From Basidiobolus meristosporus CBS 931.73 (taxonomy: Eukaryota; Basidiobolomycota; Basidiobolomycetes; Basidiobolales; Basidiobolaceae): a stretch of 64,000 nucleotides of DNA. The position numbers were made by a program, and so were the translations under genes. The notes under the pieces were generated by a model. That model was not told the DNA's origin, ran no database searches, and worked only from the letters and a program-made list of their open reading frames with translations. This document shows, one piece after another, positions 47,492 to 58,865 of the stretch. How positions within the stretch are numbered: position 1 is the stretch's first letter; each line of letters opens with the position of its first letter. The DNA is taken from the NCBI GenBank assembly GCA_002104905.1, contig MCFE01000007.1:186001-250000 (forward strand), read 5' to 3'.

Positions 47492-49049
47492 GTTGGAATA
47501 CTGGCGGTTTGTCAGTAGAAGAGTTCTCCAGTGAGTGAAGGTAGTGCTTTGCAGTTAGAAGATATTCCAAGATTCGGTTGACCAGCGACCTTTGTTCCCT
47601 TGGTAGAATGGAAGACAAAATATTTGATGTCCTTAATGTCAGGCAGCAAGGGTTATATATACGTTGTAGTGGTGGGTAGAATTCTCAAATTTCAATACAA
47701 ACTCAAATCAATGATTCCCTCCAATAGATAAGCTTATCGAGCCATTGTCTGGAGTTTGGTGGAAATTGAGTTTGCGCCCTTTAATCACCCCCAACCAAAG
47801 AGGCATTAAACAACCTTCTAAATATATTCTATTCCCTGACAACGAACCCAATTGCACTTGACGATTAAATCGGCATTTTAGTCGAAATCAATAGGATTCA
47901 ATGACCCTCCAGTATACCAGTTTTCACTGTCCAGCGTAGTTTACACGCTGTTTGGCCATCCAATCAATGAGTACGGTTTCTATTAAATCATAAACTTACA
48001 ATTTAATAGTTGTCATCGAACTTTCCTTAATTATCTATCGACTCTGAAGAGGTACTACTTCTCCCGTATTGTGATGGCTTCCCTCTCAGTCTCACCCATT
48101 GTTTGTCCTACGCTAATGTATAGATTGGGTTTGGATAGGTCTTGAGGTTCCATTCTCAAATCCCCTAGAAGTCGGGTCATCAATTCATATATGGCCGTGA
48201 ATCCTTTACGCCCAAGTATCCTAGTCTTACTTTCAACTGGATCATAAGCCACTTGTAAAGAAGCCCTAATATAAGGTTTGAGAGCCATGGTACACAAGCA
48301 TAGCAAACTGGATTCTGGTGCTACAGCCGACATGCAAGATTGATTGCTATTATCTGGAAAAAATCGATGCTAGCTTCCACTTAAGGGAATTCAGCACATG
48401 GTGATGGTGCTCATCCCTACCATTATTAGTATAAGCCCAATAGAGGCCGTGGTACCACCATCTCATAAAGAGACTGGCCCAGCATTATTCTGGGAAGGGA
48501 AGTACTCAGACAAGGAAATGGTGTGAGATTGGTAACCCTAGAATGATATCTGGCGATTCAATCGGTAAGCGCAGCTTACAGCTGGAAACCGAAACTCAAA
48601 ATCACCTTGCTCCTTCAAGTAGGAATAACGAGAAAGCCTTGTTTTCATTATATCGTTGTACAACCTCTCAGCTAGGATATACGTGGGCTTGATAAAGACA
48701 TGCTGTGACACAGGTCACCCACCGCAATTATTCAAACACCATGGGGCAGTTCTTTGACTGAAAAACTGCACATTGCGGTATTCCGGGTGGGAAAACTTAT
48801 GGTTAGTTATTACTCATTCCAGTGGCGATATACACCTGTCAGACAACTATCATGCTTCTCAGGGACCCTATTTCTCAGATAAGTCACATCTTAATTGTAC
48901 AAACCCCAGGATACATCTTTTCTAATCTGTGGAACATTTTCCAAGAACTCGCCATTTTTTAATATGGTGGAGGAGGACTTACGAATTCATTCCGCGACCT
49001 ATCTACTTGCTTAACGGCTAACAGAACAGAGTAAAGCAATATCGAGTGC
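47492..49049. other. Intergenic within the LPMO-like cluster
   Basis: A minus-strand frame at 48055-48333 (92 codons) is open and protein-like, but I cannot name it. A TATA-like element for copy B lies near 47653-47661. Otherwise nothing is seen. Confidence 0.4.
48055..48333 (-). CDS. Hypothetical small protein (doubtful)
   Basis: 92 codons from ATG to stop, with reasonable amino-acid balance (CTMALKPYIRASLQVAYDP; GFTAIYELMTRLLGDLRMEP). There is no signal peptide, no known motif and no clear promoter. A possible splice acceptor (tttttccag) lies upstream, so this could be the last exon of a larger or decayed gene. I do not recognise it. Confidence 0.25.
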   Translation of the reverse strand: MSAVAPESSLLCLCTMALKPYIRASLQVAYDPVESKTRILGRKGFTAIYELMTRLLGDLRMEPQDLSKPNLYISVGQTMGETEREAITIREK

Positions 49050-49055
49050 ACCGAT

Positions 49056-49413
49056 ATGCCCAACCTCAATGGCCAGGATCCCACTCAGCGCCAGCTCAAC
49101 CAGTGGACTATTGCCAAGCTGGATTATGGCAACTGCTTCTCTGGTGGCTCTGACAAGGCTCGCTGTGGTGGTTGTTTCACCATTCCAGAGAATCGAGGTC
49201 CTGGTGACTACCTGATCCAGTGGAGATGGAAGCTGAATGGCTCCGACAATGTTCCAGAATGGTACACATCCTGCTCGGATGTCCGTATCACCAATGGCAA
49301 TGGTGGGAATGCCCCAGGTAGGGAAACTTCCTCACCCACTACCTTAACCTCACCCTTACCTAACATTACCCACCCTTACATCTTCAGGTAACAATGGTAA
49401 GCACAAGCAATAA
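49056..49413 (+). pseudogene. Truncated LPMO-like copy D (lacks signal peptide and exon 1)
   Basis: This begins abruptly inside what is exon 2 of the other copies (at QDPTQRQLNQWTIAKL) and runs through GDYLIQWRWKLNG and YTSCSDVRIT. No exon 1, signal peptide or N-terminal His can be found upstream, so it cannot make a complete LPMO-like protein. Two endings are possible: reading through to a stop at 49391, or splicing gtaggg (donor at 49318) to ttcag (exon from 49388) to give GNNGKHKQ and a stop at 49413. Its core is identical to copy B over 253 bp, although the flanks are diverged. Confidence 0.8.
49071..49323 (+). repeat. Inverted 253-bp tract, member 2 (in truncated copy D)
   Basis: Opposite-strand match to 46666-46918. 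The identical core within diverged flanks is what gene conversion would leave. Confidence 0.85.
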
Positions 49414-49999
49414 CGGAGCAAACATCAATAAACTTGCAACAACATTCGAACCCTACTACACACCCTTCTTTTTATCAGAGACACATCCAAACAAGCATAG
49501 GAGATGCCAGCGATTGGTTACTGTTGGGTCTGCCTTGCCAATTCAAGTCTCGAGATTACTATTAGAGGTAAGCAGCTACAAATTGGTCGCGCTACTTCGC
49601 TGGGTACGTAGTAACAATCCATTGAAAAGTCCCTTCTGGCACTAACGTCACCTCCGATCTCTCAACACCATCGGCCGGATGCCAAACCAGTTTTGGTTGG
49701 AAAATAGCTACCAACTGTTTGTAAGATAGTGATTATACACCCCCTAAGGTATCAAATGGAGTGCCGATGATTCCATGCACCTAATTGAATTCAAGCAGCA
49801 TAGTTTGAGACCGCATTTTATTCCAATGGATCATCCAACTGGGCTTAATTCTGGTTACCAAGGGCATGCAGGAAAATTTGGGAATTAATTACCTAAGAAC
49901 GAGTAACTGTCAAAAATTGATTCAGAAAGATGGGTGGCATTGATATTGCCCGAATGGTCATTCGATCACGAGCGCTTTCCTGGCTTACTTGCTGCTCGT
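49414..49999. other. Spacer between LPMO-like copies D and C
   Basis: No gene is seen. Confidence 0.5.
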
Positions 50000-50971
50000 T
50001 TAGTGGTTAGACTTCTTATGGGTCTTCTTCTTTTGGAGCTTGTGGTGACCCTTGGACTTGTGGGTTGGGGTGTGCTTCTTGCGAGTGCTGGTGGTTTTCT
50101 TGGTAGTGGGCTTGGTGTTTTTCTTTGAACCGGACGTCTTACTAGGGGAATTAGGCTGCGCAGGGATTGTCGTATTTCCTCTTCCTTCACCATTGCCAAG
50201 GCGAACGTCTGAGCAGGAAGTATACCATTCAGGAATGTTATCCGACCCGATGAGCCTCCATCTCCATTGAATCAAGTAGTCCCCTGGGGCACGATTTTGG
50301 GGGATGGTGAAGCATCCGCCACAACGCGCCTTATCAGAACCGCCAGAGAAGCAGTTGCCGTATTGGAGCTTGGCAATGGTCCACTGGTTGAGTTGACGCT
50401 GGGTAGGATCCTGGGAGGTTGGAGCGGGGGACATGTTGATGTAGACAATATTGTTAGGTTCATGTTGATGGTTCTTGGCTGGCCAGCGAACACAAAGCTG
50501 CTGCCCGGGCTTGGCAATGGTCATCGGACCCCACTTGTTTTGCCCGTAGGCGTTGTCCACTGGGTTGGCCCGAGTCTCATCTGCACCAACCTCTTCATTT
50601 TCACCATCTTTATATTTGTGCCCGAGTGAGCAAGCAGGCCAGTCATCTAGGAGAGAATAAGTCATCAATTTTTGCCCTTATCACCAAATTAACCATGGCA
50701 TACCTGGATGCTCTTCCGATTGTTTATAGTGACGGCTAGCTTCGGTGTCATCCAGAGAGCCAAATGCGTACTTGGGGCTAATCTTCCCTCCCTTGTAAAC
50801 CACAGGGAAGCGGCGGGCATAGCCGAAGCAGGTTCCAGCATTGTCATCAAAGCTTTGCTTGCCACTGTTGAAACGCCAGTCCATACAGTCTACCCAAGAG
50901 TGGCTGTCTACCACTAGTGGAAGTGCCATGGAGAAGGCGAAGATAACTGCAAATGATTTTCCGCTCAACAT
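50000..50971 (-). CDS. LPMO-like secreted protein, copy C (Lys/Thr/His-rich tail)
   Basis: Two exons, 50704-50971 and 50000-50646, with the same intron position and phase as copies A and B, give 304 residues. A 23-residue signal peptide ends in VDS, leaving His first (HSWVDCMDWRF). The core retains SRHYKQ, CVRWPAKNH, NCFSGGSDKARCGGCF and QWRWRL before YTSCSDV. The tail is about 70 residues, rich in Lys, Thr, Ser and His (KSKGHHKLQKKKTHKKSNH), strongly basic and unlike the acidic/polar tail of copy B. A perfect TATA box lies 107 bp upstream. Likely secreted; the basic tail may bind acidic cell-wall or host polymers (inference). Confidence 0.85.
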
Positions 50972-53500
50972 GAAGAAGATTGATGGGTGCGATGAAAAGT
51001 AAATTGTTATGTAGCCCTGCAACTGCTCAACAGAAAGGCTTGGAGTAAACTGAGACACATCGCTTGCAGGGCGACCGGCTTTTATAGAGTCAATGGGGCT
51101 CCGCCAAGCCCCTATTAACCACAATTAATTTTAGTCCGTTCCATGGAGCCGCCAACTTTTGCCGTGTGGATCCTGTGAGATGGGGGATTGTTTTTAGATG
51201 CACATTGGAGATCTAGCTCTCCGTCCTCCCACTGACCCTTCCCCGTTCTAAGGATTATCCAGCGTTTTCTCTAGGTCAACAACCAGTTGACCTAATTTGT
51301 TAATTTTGTCATGAGTGCGCACACTGAGCACCACGCTGGCTAACACTTGTGTTCCGTACGATGGAAAAATCGCAAAGTTTGTACCTCCAGGTGCTACGAC
51401 ACAATTGGACAGGTTTCTGACTACTTTATACGGTGTGAAGAACAGATGAGAAAAGACCTTAAAGCGGAACTAGGTGTAACCGTAGGGCCAATCTACGGAA
51501 ATTGAGTATCTGCAGCCTTTGCACCCGAAAGAGTTGCAGGAGACCAAATCAGCATGATGCCACCGATTTCTCTTCTCATGGATTTACACTTAATAAAATG
51601 GCTCAATCAACCGCTGATGAATATGTGAGACATCCCAAGCATGGAATAGGGAGAATCAGCCAATCTGAGTCATGAGATCCGGTCTACCTTCGATGGTTTA
51701 TCTTGGGAGCTAATAGCTACTCCAAGAAATCGGTACTTCTTGGACCAATGAAATCACCGATTTGCGGTTGGCCTCGGTTAGCCTCAGCGTCGCATGGTCT
51801 TCTTGTGAATACCGATGAATAGCTTTCGGTCTAGTCATTGGGTGAATGGCTGACCTCTCCAACTGCCGCTCATGGCGACTCTTGGGTTGGGGTTCAGGAT
51901 ACTCTTGGCTATATGGATGTTGCGTCAGTTGCCCTCCATTGGCCAACTCACTGGAATGTCGTGGCAATACTCGCACTGGCATTTGGAGCGATAACCGTGC
52001 ATCATAATGCACTAATGAAGGTACATACATTTCGTAATATGTGCCAATTTCTGGAGTGCAACTAAGCATCTTAGTGGTTTGGCACCGGCCCGATGATTGA
52101 CCCTTGAATACCCCACATGTTTGGGTACAGTTACTTTTGCCCAGCTGAATCGCGCACTGGGTAATGGTGCTGTGTCTGCAAACTTCAGGACTGGCGTATG
52201 ATTAACCCATCGAGAAAAGTACAAGCATCAGCGAAACAGGTAATCAATCGAATGGTCATTTGTTTGTGCATAGGGGCGAATGGTTAAGGTTTAGTGCTTC
52301 GTGGGTCTTGCAGTAAGACTAACTCATGTATGAATGGGGACAGCACTAGCATAAATTTCCAACTCGACTTCAACCGTCAGGCCTCTGGAGTATGCGTGGA
52401 GTACTTCATCTGACAAGGGAATCTTCCCCCACAATTGGCCTGATAACTGTAATGAAATCACCATACTGGGTGTGATTCGATCCGTGGTCATTTCATGCTA
52501 ATGATGCTTTATCGGATGTGCCTAGGCTGTTATGAGGTATTTTCACCAATTGTCAATCTGGCGTAGGTAGTTGAGAGCCATCCTTTGATACCGTCCGTTG
52601 CGAGCCAGATGTTAAGGTCAGACCAGACATGACATCTGGCCCCTCTCTAAATCCAGGTAAATGCTATGACCTCTGGCTTCATAGTTATTATGTAATGGCA
52701 TGCCACTTTTATGCAATGCAGTGTGGGCTTTGGACTTACTTCCCCACTTGTTAGCTCGCCATCCTCTATGTACCGATCGACCAGGTATGGTAAAGTTGCC
52801 GGGTAAAGTAGCAACGGCTGCACCGTTCCAAACATCCACAACTCCAATCTCGATTCGGTGGCCCATATAATACATCTCCTCTTACAGAAGTAGGTAGAAA
52901 TCTAACCGGATGTTTCGGCTAGGCCGATATCATTGCGGCGAGTCAAGTTACGTCCGATTGTGCCTATAACGTATCCATCCATCAACGTAGGTTGATCTTT
53001 TCCCTCAATTCTTAAACAATCTACACACATTATGAAGCTTAGGAGTTTGGATAAATTCTTGGCAATTTGACTAGATACGGAGTATGGATAGATTACCTTT
53101 GGACGCATCAGGAGTCTTTCGCTGCTGTAATGTGTTCAGATCTGCAGTGCTGCCTGTTTGCACCATAAATTCCAAGTCTGGACATGTTTCAGTCATAGGC
53201 ATGAATCAGTAAAATAATATGGGACTTGCATCCCAACCAAGCTTTGAAAAGACTGAGTGGTACTTTGTGATTCCTAGATCATTTTCCCGTACGTGATGAA
53301 AAGGCAGATATAGCCCCACTAGATATTTCTAAAGCCGTGGATAATTGGGGGAGAGTTGAGGGTTAAACTACCTAAAGCCAGCAGGGTATAATAGACCCAA
53401 GATTCAACCCTCACTATACCCCTTGCTGATGTTTCGCTTTGCTTAAGCCGTACTATTTCACCAACAGCACATGAAGTATTGCCTGATAAGAGTCAAGATT
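50972..53500. other. Intergenic, no supported gene
   Basis: Promoter of copy C, then sequence without a gene I can support. A 119-codon minus-strand frame at 51710-52069 has no motif or context. Confidence 0.45.
51079..51086 (-). promoter_or_regulatory. TATA box of LPMO-like copy C
   Basis: The minus-strand sequence tataaaag lies 107 bp upstream of the start codon of copy C. Confidence 0.6.
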
Positions 53501-53503
53501 CTA

Positions 53504-54565
53504 TCAAGAACTGCAGCTTGCCTTTATCAAGAGTACCACCATACAAAAGCATGAGTTTAGTTGTATTGGCTTATTTCCTAGTTGGTCATTTGTTAGGATT
53601 TCACACCCAGTAATTGTATTGGAACTCAGTGCGGCTTCTCCTACAAGTATAAAGACTCTATTGGAAGTCAACAGGTGAGCATCGTGTAGATGTTCTAGCT
53701 TTACAAGCAGTATAAGCATCTTGGTACCAAAAAACAAACATTCGGGCATCATACAAATCTTCTAACATTACAGATCATTTCTAGTGTTCCCAACACCTTG
53801 CAACATAGTTGCTGAAAAAAATAATTCAGCAAATGAATAATTTTGGAAGGGTGAGATATATGGTCTAAAGTCTCAACCATTTCCAGGCTCTTACCTTTGC
53901 ATAGAGTTTCTAGAATACCTCTGCAAATATCTAGTAAGGGCATGAATACATTGTTTCTACTAAACAAACAAAAACCACAGATATGTAATGCATCTGGTAC
54001 ATATCATGATGATGTTAAAACTATGACCGCAGATCTTCAAGCCTAACATGCCAAGGAATTTGGAACTTTAAGATGATGTGGTTTTCACTTGTTGGTTTAC
54101 AACGGTTAGAGTCTTCTTCACCTCCCTGGCAGATTCACTATTGGCCGTTTTTTCTTCTATCGCACATTATACTATAGACCCTAAAGATCAATGATTTATT
54201 ATGCAAACAATAGTAAGCATTTTCATTCAGAGTTTGTAGAGGTTTTTTTGTGCCCCTGCAATAACTCAGCTAGTTCAGGTCATGGCAATTGTTGAATATT
54301 ATTGAGTGTAAGTAGACTTACAATTGATCCGTTGTATGCAGGAAGGCCTTTTCCGACAGTTTTGACTGATCCGCAAGACTATAAACACATCTCGGCCATT
54401 CTGTCCACGCTACCATACCCTCGTCTTTAGGTGGCCGAACGACCAACTTCTGCCCTGTTAGGACAGCGACCCAGATATTACGAATACCGACAATCAGCCA
54501 GGTTTGAGAACACCCCGCGTTTCCCAATGGAATACACACCTTTAACAACTAAGATAGTTATGGCA
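53504..54565 (-). other. Possible multi-exon or decayed gene (unrecognised)
   Basis: Several minus-strand open stretches line up and look protein-like: about 54320-54560 (with GQKLVVRPPKDEGMVAWTEW, bounded by an acceptor cttag and a donor gtaagt), about 54066-54160 (ANSESAREVKKTLTVVNQQV before a stop), 53749-53967 and 53504-53752. I could not join them in phase. They may be a real spliced gene or a relic. No family is recognised. Confidence 0.3.
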
Positions 54566-54690
54566 TATTTACCCTTTTCTACTCCTTCTGAGAACTAGCT
54601 GTACCGTGGTCTTTCAGGAATAATCTAGATATACATGGATGTATATGTGAAAGCTCACTTGAGGGTGGAAGTTTATTGGCCAATCCTTAT

Positions 54691-55068
54691 TTAAATATCA
54701 AACACCCCATCACTCTCACTAACCAATGCGCAGCGATTGCTGTAGGTTTTGGTGAAGTGGGTAGGATGTCCGTAGCCATTCCCTTCCGCGGTGGCAGTGA
54801 TAGGCTCAAAGTTGTCGGTGCAGAAGGCCCCATTACTGGAAAGTTTATCGAAATATCCATTGGCCTTGTCGAGGGCGGAGCAGGCTTGTGCAGAATGAGG
54901 ATGTGTACCGCCCATAGGATGGCAGTCCAATACAACCTGTGACAGCCTCTGCCCAGAGGGACTTGACCCGCTGTAGATGGCAAGTGTGTAGTGTGCCGGT
55001 CCTTTTGTCGGTGGAGTCGCGGCCTCCAGTACGAGTGGATACAGAAGTATGATAGAGAGGGACTTCAT
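54691..55068 (-). CDS. Secreted subtilisin-inhibitor-like (SSI-type) protein
   Basis: 125 residues, no intron. A signal peptide covers about residues 1-17 (SLSIILLYPLVLEA). The rest matches the Streptomyces subtilisin inhibitor family: VVLDCHPMGGTHPHSAQACS and FCTDNFEPITATAEG then TYSNRCALVS, with the two conserved disulfide pairs (Cys in LDC with QAC, and FCT with NRC). The family blocks serine proteases through an exposed loop in the CTxxFxP region; here the residue aligned with the P1 position appears to be Asp, which is unusual. Mainly actinobacterial, so horizontal transfer is plausible. Likely extracellular; target protease unknown. Confidence 0.85.
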   Translation of the reverse strand: MKSLSIILLYPLVLEAATPPTKGPAHYTLAIYSGSSPSGQRLSQVVLDCHPMGGTHPHSAQACSALDKANGYFDKLSSNGAFCTDNFEPITATAEGNGYGHPTHFTKTYSNRCALVSESDGVFDI

Positions 55069-55114
55069 TGGGATTATTACAGCACTACTGGGATGTTTGG
55101 CCAGGTTGGCAAGT

Positions 55115-55121
55115 ATTTATA
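55115..55121 (-). promoter_or_regulatory. TATA box of the subtilisin-inhibitor-like gene
   Basis: The minus-strand sequence tataaat lies 46 bp upstream of the start codon. Confidence 0.55.
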
Positions 55122-55809
55122 TGAGTCAGTTCATTTGGTATGTATGTGGGGGTAGATTTCCATGCATTGTGCATAAGTAGAGAACGCACGCCTAGAGTTA
55201 CACAATGCTCCCCACCGCTAAATATAATGGTGAAAACTTCAAGGATATGTATTTTGCTGATACCGGAATTTAGGGCTATGGCTCGTAATGTTGCCTCATC
55301 TCAACAAGATAATCCGCATTTGCACCAAAGTAGGATTGCAGAGGATCATCTAAATCTAATTCAATATAACCAGCGGACGTCGAAGCACGGTAGAAGTAGA
55401 ACTTTTGAGCTCAGGCATTGGCCAGTGGTATCCCTGTCCGGATACAACGTCATGGTGGTTGGATGAGTCACGAAGATCCCTTTGTGTTTGTTGCGAGGCT
55501 AATGTAGTTAACCCCTAGTGCTTGCTTTAGGATCCCCTGAAATTCAATCATGGCATTCTTCGAGATTTCCCGTACAATGCATAAATTTTCTCACCAATGG
55601 AAGCCAGGTGTATATTATCTTATAACATGAATTCTTTTAAAGGCTGGTTGATTTGATGCCAAGAAGCCTTACCAGGAGTTAGTAGAGAAGTCAGTTACTG
55701 AGGCACTAGTAAAGGGGACATCCCACGCCCACCATTTGGAGGGGTTCCAATTCTATGTGAGCTGTCGTAAGAGGGTGGGTAGCAGCTCACAAAAAAAGGA
55801 AGTGTATTA

Positions 55810-56008
55810 TCAGTACCTGCCTGTGGAATGTAGGTGTTTCATTTCCTGGAGTGTCATCATCCTTATATCCGATAGAGAGCAGCGACAGTCAATAGTGCCT
55901 AAATCAGCCTCAACCTTGGGCCAGTACTCCCCTAGCGCCTCATTAAATGCTTGGCTCTGGACATCCCATTGGCATTGCGCATTAGAAAATATACCAGCCA
56001 CTGTAGGA
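55810..56008 (-). other. Exon-like fragment of an unrecognised gene
   Basis: An open minus-strand stretch (CQWDVQSQAFNEALGEYWPK, then a CRCSLSD region) is flanked by a good acceptor (cctacag) and a good donor (ggcag before gtactg). It could continue to a short last exon near 55690-55755. No first exon with a start and signal peptide could be fixed. Unrecognised. Confidence 0.3.
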
Positions 56009-57765
56009 GTAGGATGACTTGTTGGATGTACGGATTATTCGATAATGCCTGTTTATCACTCACAATAAGGTATTATTTCCCAATTATTCATGGAGTGGGT
56101 TTGAAAACTAAGCATTATGAATCATGATATGGATTATATTTTAACACCTTTGAAATCGGTATCTCCTCTTTCAAGAATATGTAGATAGCTAGATGAATCA
56201 TGATCTCAAGTCGGATGTGTGTACTTATTGCTAAATAAAGGATGTATGAATGGAGCTCCATATCCTTACCTAATTATTTGTTCCATGATTTTGAAGCAAT
56301 CAGCAAAGTACTCCCGCTGCATAGGTAGCTTTTTTTGTTTCAACTAATTGGGACAGCCAGATATTAAAGGGATCGAACTTCACAGTAACAGTAAATACTT
56401 CACTCCAAGATGCTAACTTGTTTGCTGAGAATATTCTTTACCCGACTTGTATTCCAATCATGTTTATAGGTTGTCATGATGAATATGCAAGGTTTTTCGG
56501 GCTTGTAACATGAGATAAAGCCAATCACCAGGTTTGTAGCATGCATGTGCACTATCATAATATAATATTGACCTTAATCTCAAATCTGCACAAGCAGAGG
56601 GTGTGATTGAAGTCGATTATTACTGATAATTACATATTTACTCCTGGTGTCCTACAAGAGTTTCTCCATGCATTTCCTAAGCTATAGGATGGCTTTGCTC
56701 TTTAGAGGGGTGAAAGTTGCAGCTGGAATGCAGATGCATCTCAGAGTACTCCAAAATGGGTGGCTTTCACCCAAAAGTGAGTAGATTGAATATAGCACTT
56801 GTACTTCCAAATGATCTTTGTAAAAACAGTATGATATAAATACTTTGAGGAAAGCCCCAGAAATCTGTGCGCAAAGCCAGTTTCATTAGGGTGTATTTGA
56901 TTTTCCTACTCCTTACAGCTTGACAACCTCAACCCTTTCATCTTGCCTTTAAATTTTAATAAATACGTCGTGGGGCTGTAAGCTTCTAGTGCCTGTGTAC
57001 AACATACCGGATATTTTGGAAAACTTTGAGAATCCTTGTGCTCAGAGTACCTGAGATGTTGGGGAAGACATTAATTTAGTAAGTTGTGATAAAGAACTTA
57101 GCCAAGAAACAAAGCTCATGAGCTTGCATCAAAGTGACTAGTCTAATACTACAATCATGGTATAAACGTGAAATATACAAAATACATTACATTCAAACAG
57201 CTATATATGAGCATCATATTATATGAAGTATTTGTCTCATCCAATGAGAGACAGTAATTACTCGGTCAGAAAGTATTCCCAATCGCCAAAAAGCAGAATT
57301 TAGGCTAAGGGCTTCCCATCTTCATTCTGGAACAGATTAAGATATGTAACTTACATATATACGAATAGTATCAAGCGTTAACAGTCAGATACTCTGCACA
57401 TCCATTCATTTTCATTTAAAAATCAACTAGGCTCGGCATAGCATCCCCCTATGATTCTGTTGAGAGAGTGGTAAGAGCTTCTATATGATGTTTTTCAGCA
57501 AACGCCATACTTATTCAGAGATTTGCCCTGCCATCAGAATGAGAATGATACGATCTCAACACAAAATAGCAGTGTGTTTGCAACATTGCTTACAGCTATA
57601 AAACTATGCACATACCTGGTTGCGAGTAAGTTTACTATACTTGTGGTGGAATGCTTCATTTCCTATATCCGTTTTTGGTTTGCAATCATTCGGTAGTTAG
57701 TCGAAGCAGGGGGATTACATAAGTGCACATTCTACACCGACCCCCAATAACCGAAACTACTGCCA

Positions 57766-57954
57766 TTAAATCGAGTGGGGGTAGGGCAAAGGCTTGAGGC
57801 TGGTGTTCAGCTCGACTACACAGAGTGTCTTCCCAGTAGCATGATTCAACATCATCAGTGGTATATATTCAGTGAGACCTTCACCTGGTTGAGCCAAAGC
57901 CATAATAATATCCTGTACCATTAATGCAATTATGAAGTGTAGAGCCCATATCAA
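57766..57954 (-). other. Possible terminal exon fragment (unrecognised)
   Basis: A short open minus-strand stretch (MALAQPGEGLTEYIPLMMLN onward) ends in a stop. Just upstream another open stretch, GNLDYSWAKYDGLVYMWC, reads like protein. A splice join is possible but not certain. No family is recognised. Confidence 0.2.
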
Positions 57955-58865
57955 AATTCACCCCCAACACCACATGTAGACCAAACCGTCATATTTTGCC
58001 CAGGAATAATCCAAATTCCCGCTGATGATATCAGATGAGTTCGATTATCAGATGACTGAGTAATGGGCAATGGATGGTGAATGTTGATGACCAGGGTTTA
58101 GGGCCAAATTTGGGGCCGGGAAAATCCTGTCGAACCCCGTGGTCGATGTTCGAAATGGAAGCTCAGCAAGGGAGGGGAACATGGCTCCAACCTAAGGATT
58201 CACATGATAGAGCGGATCCCTTACCGTCATTACTTTCTTCCTCTCCGTCATCAACAACCAAACCGCCCTTACCCCACCACAGCTAATACGTAGATCCGAT
58301 GGAGATTGGTAGAAAAGCTTAAATGGGATTTAGTTCGATCCATCTGGCCAGGATTGGTCATATGAGGGTGGTACGAATGGTGCTGACAGCCAGTCAGTTG
58401 GGTGATTCTTATCAGATTAGCAGGTAGGTATATGGAGAGAGGATGAGTCGAATTTCTTACCCAATTCCACCGTTCTAGAACCGGAGAAAGTGAGCTCACA
58501 GAAAGAAAATTCATCGCTATGTCGAGTAAGTTATCTGATTATCAGTTGGGAATTACTCCATGGGTTGAACAAGCGGCTGGTGTAGCCTTAACCTTCATCC
58601 AACCGTTGTTGTGTTCTACGACAGTGATAGCCGACTGTGGTTGGGTGAAAGTGAAGTGGGAACAGACTAAATTGGTCCTGAATGATGGCTGATCAGTGTT
58701 ATCTGATTATCCACATCAAACCTGAGCCATGGTGAACTGAAGAATACAAACCAAACTGGTTCAGTGTACCTACGATTGGGTTACGAGCATTGAAATTGGG
58801 ATTTATTGGGATGATTGACAAATGAATGGGGGTTTCTAGAATTGGTGAAGGGCGTCGCGAATATA

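Larger units (their letters stand above)
55069..58865. other. Long gene-poor region with two exon-like fragments
   Basis: No complete gene is seen. Minus-strand fragments at 55810-56005 and 57766-57954 look coding-like (described separately). The remainder is AT-rich with no recognisable feature. Confidence 0.4.
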
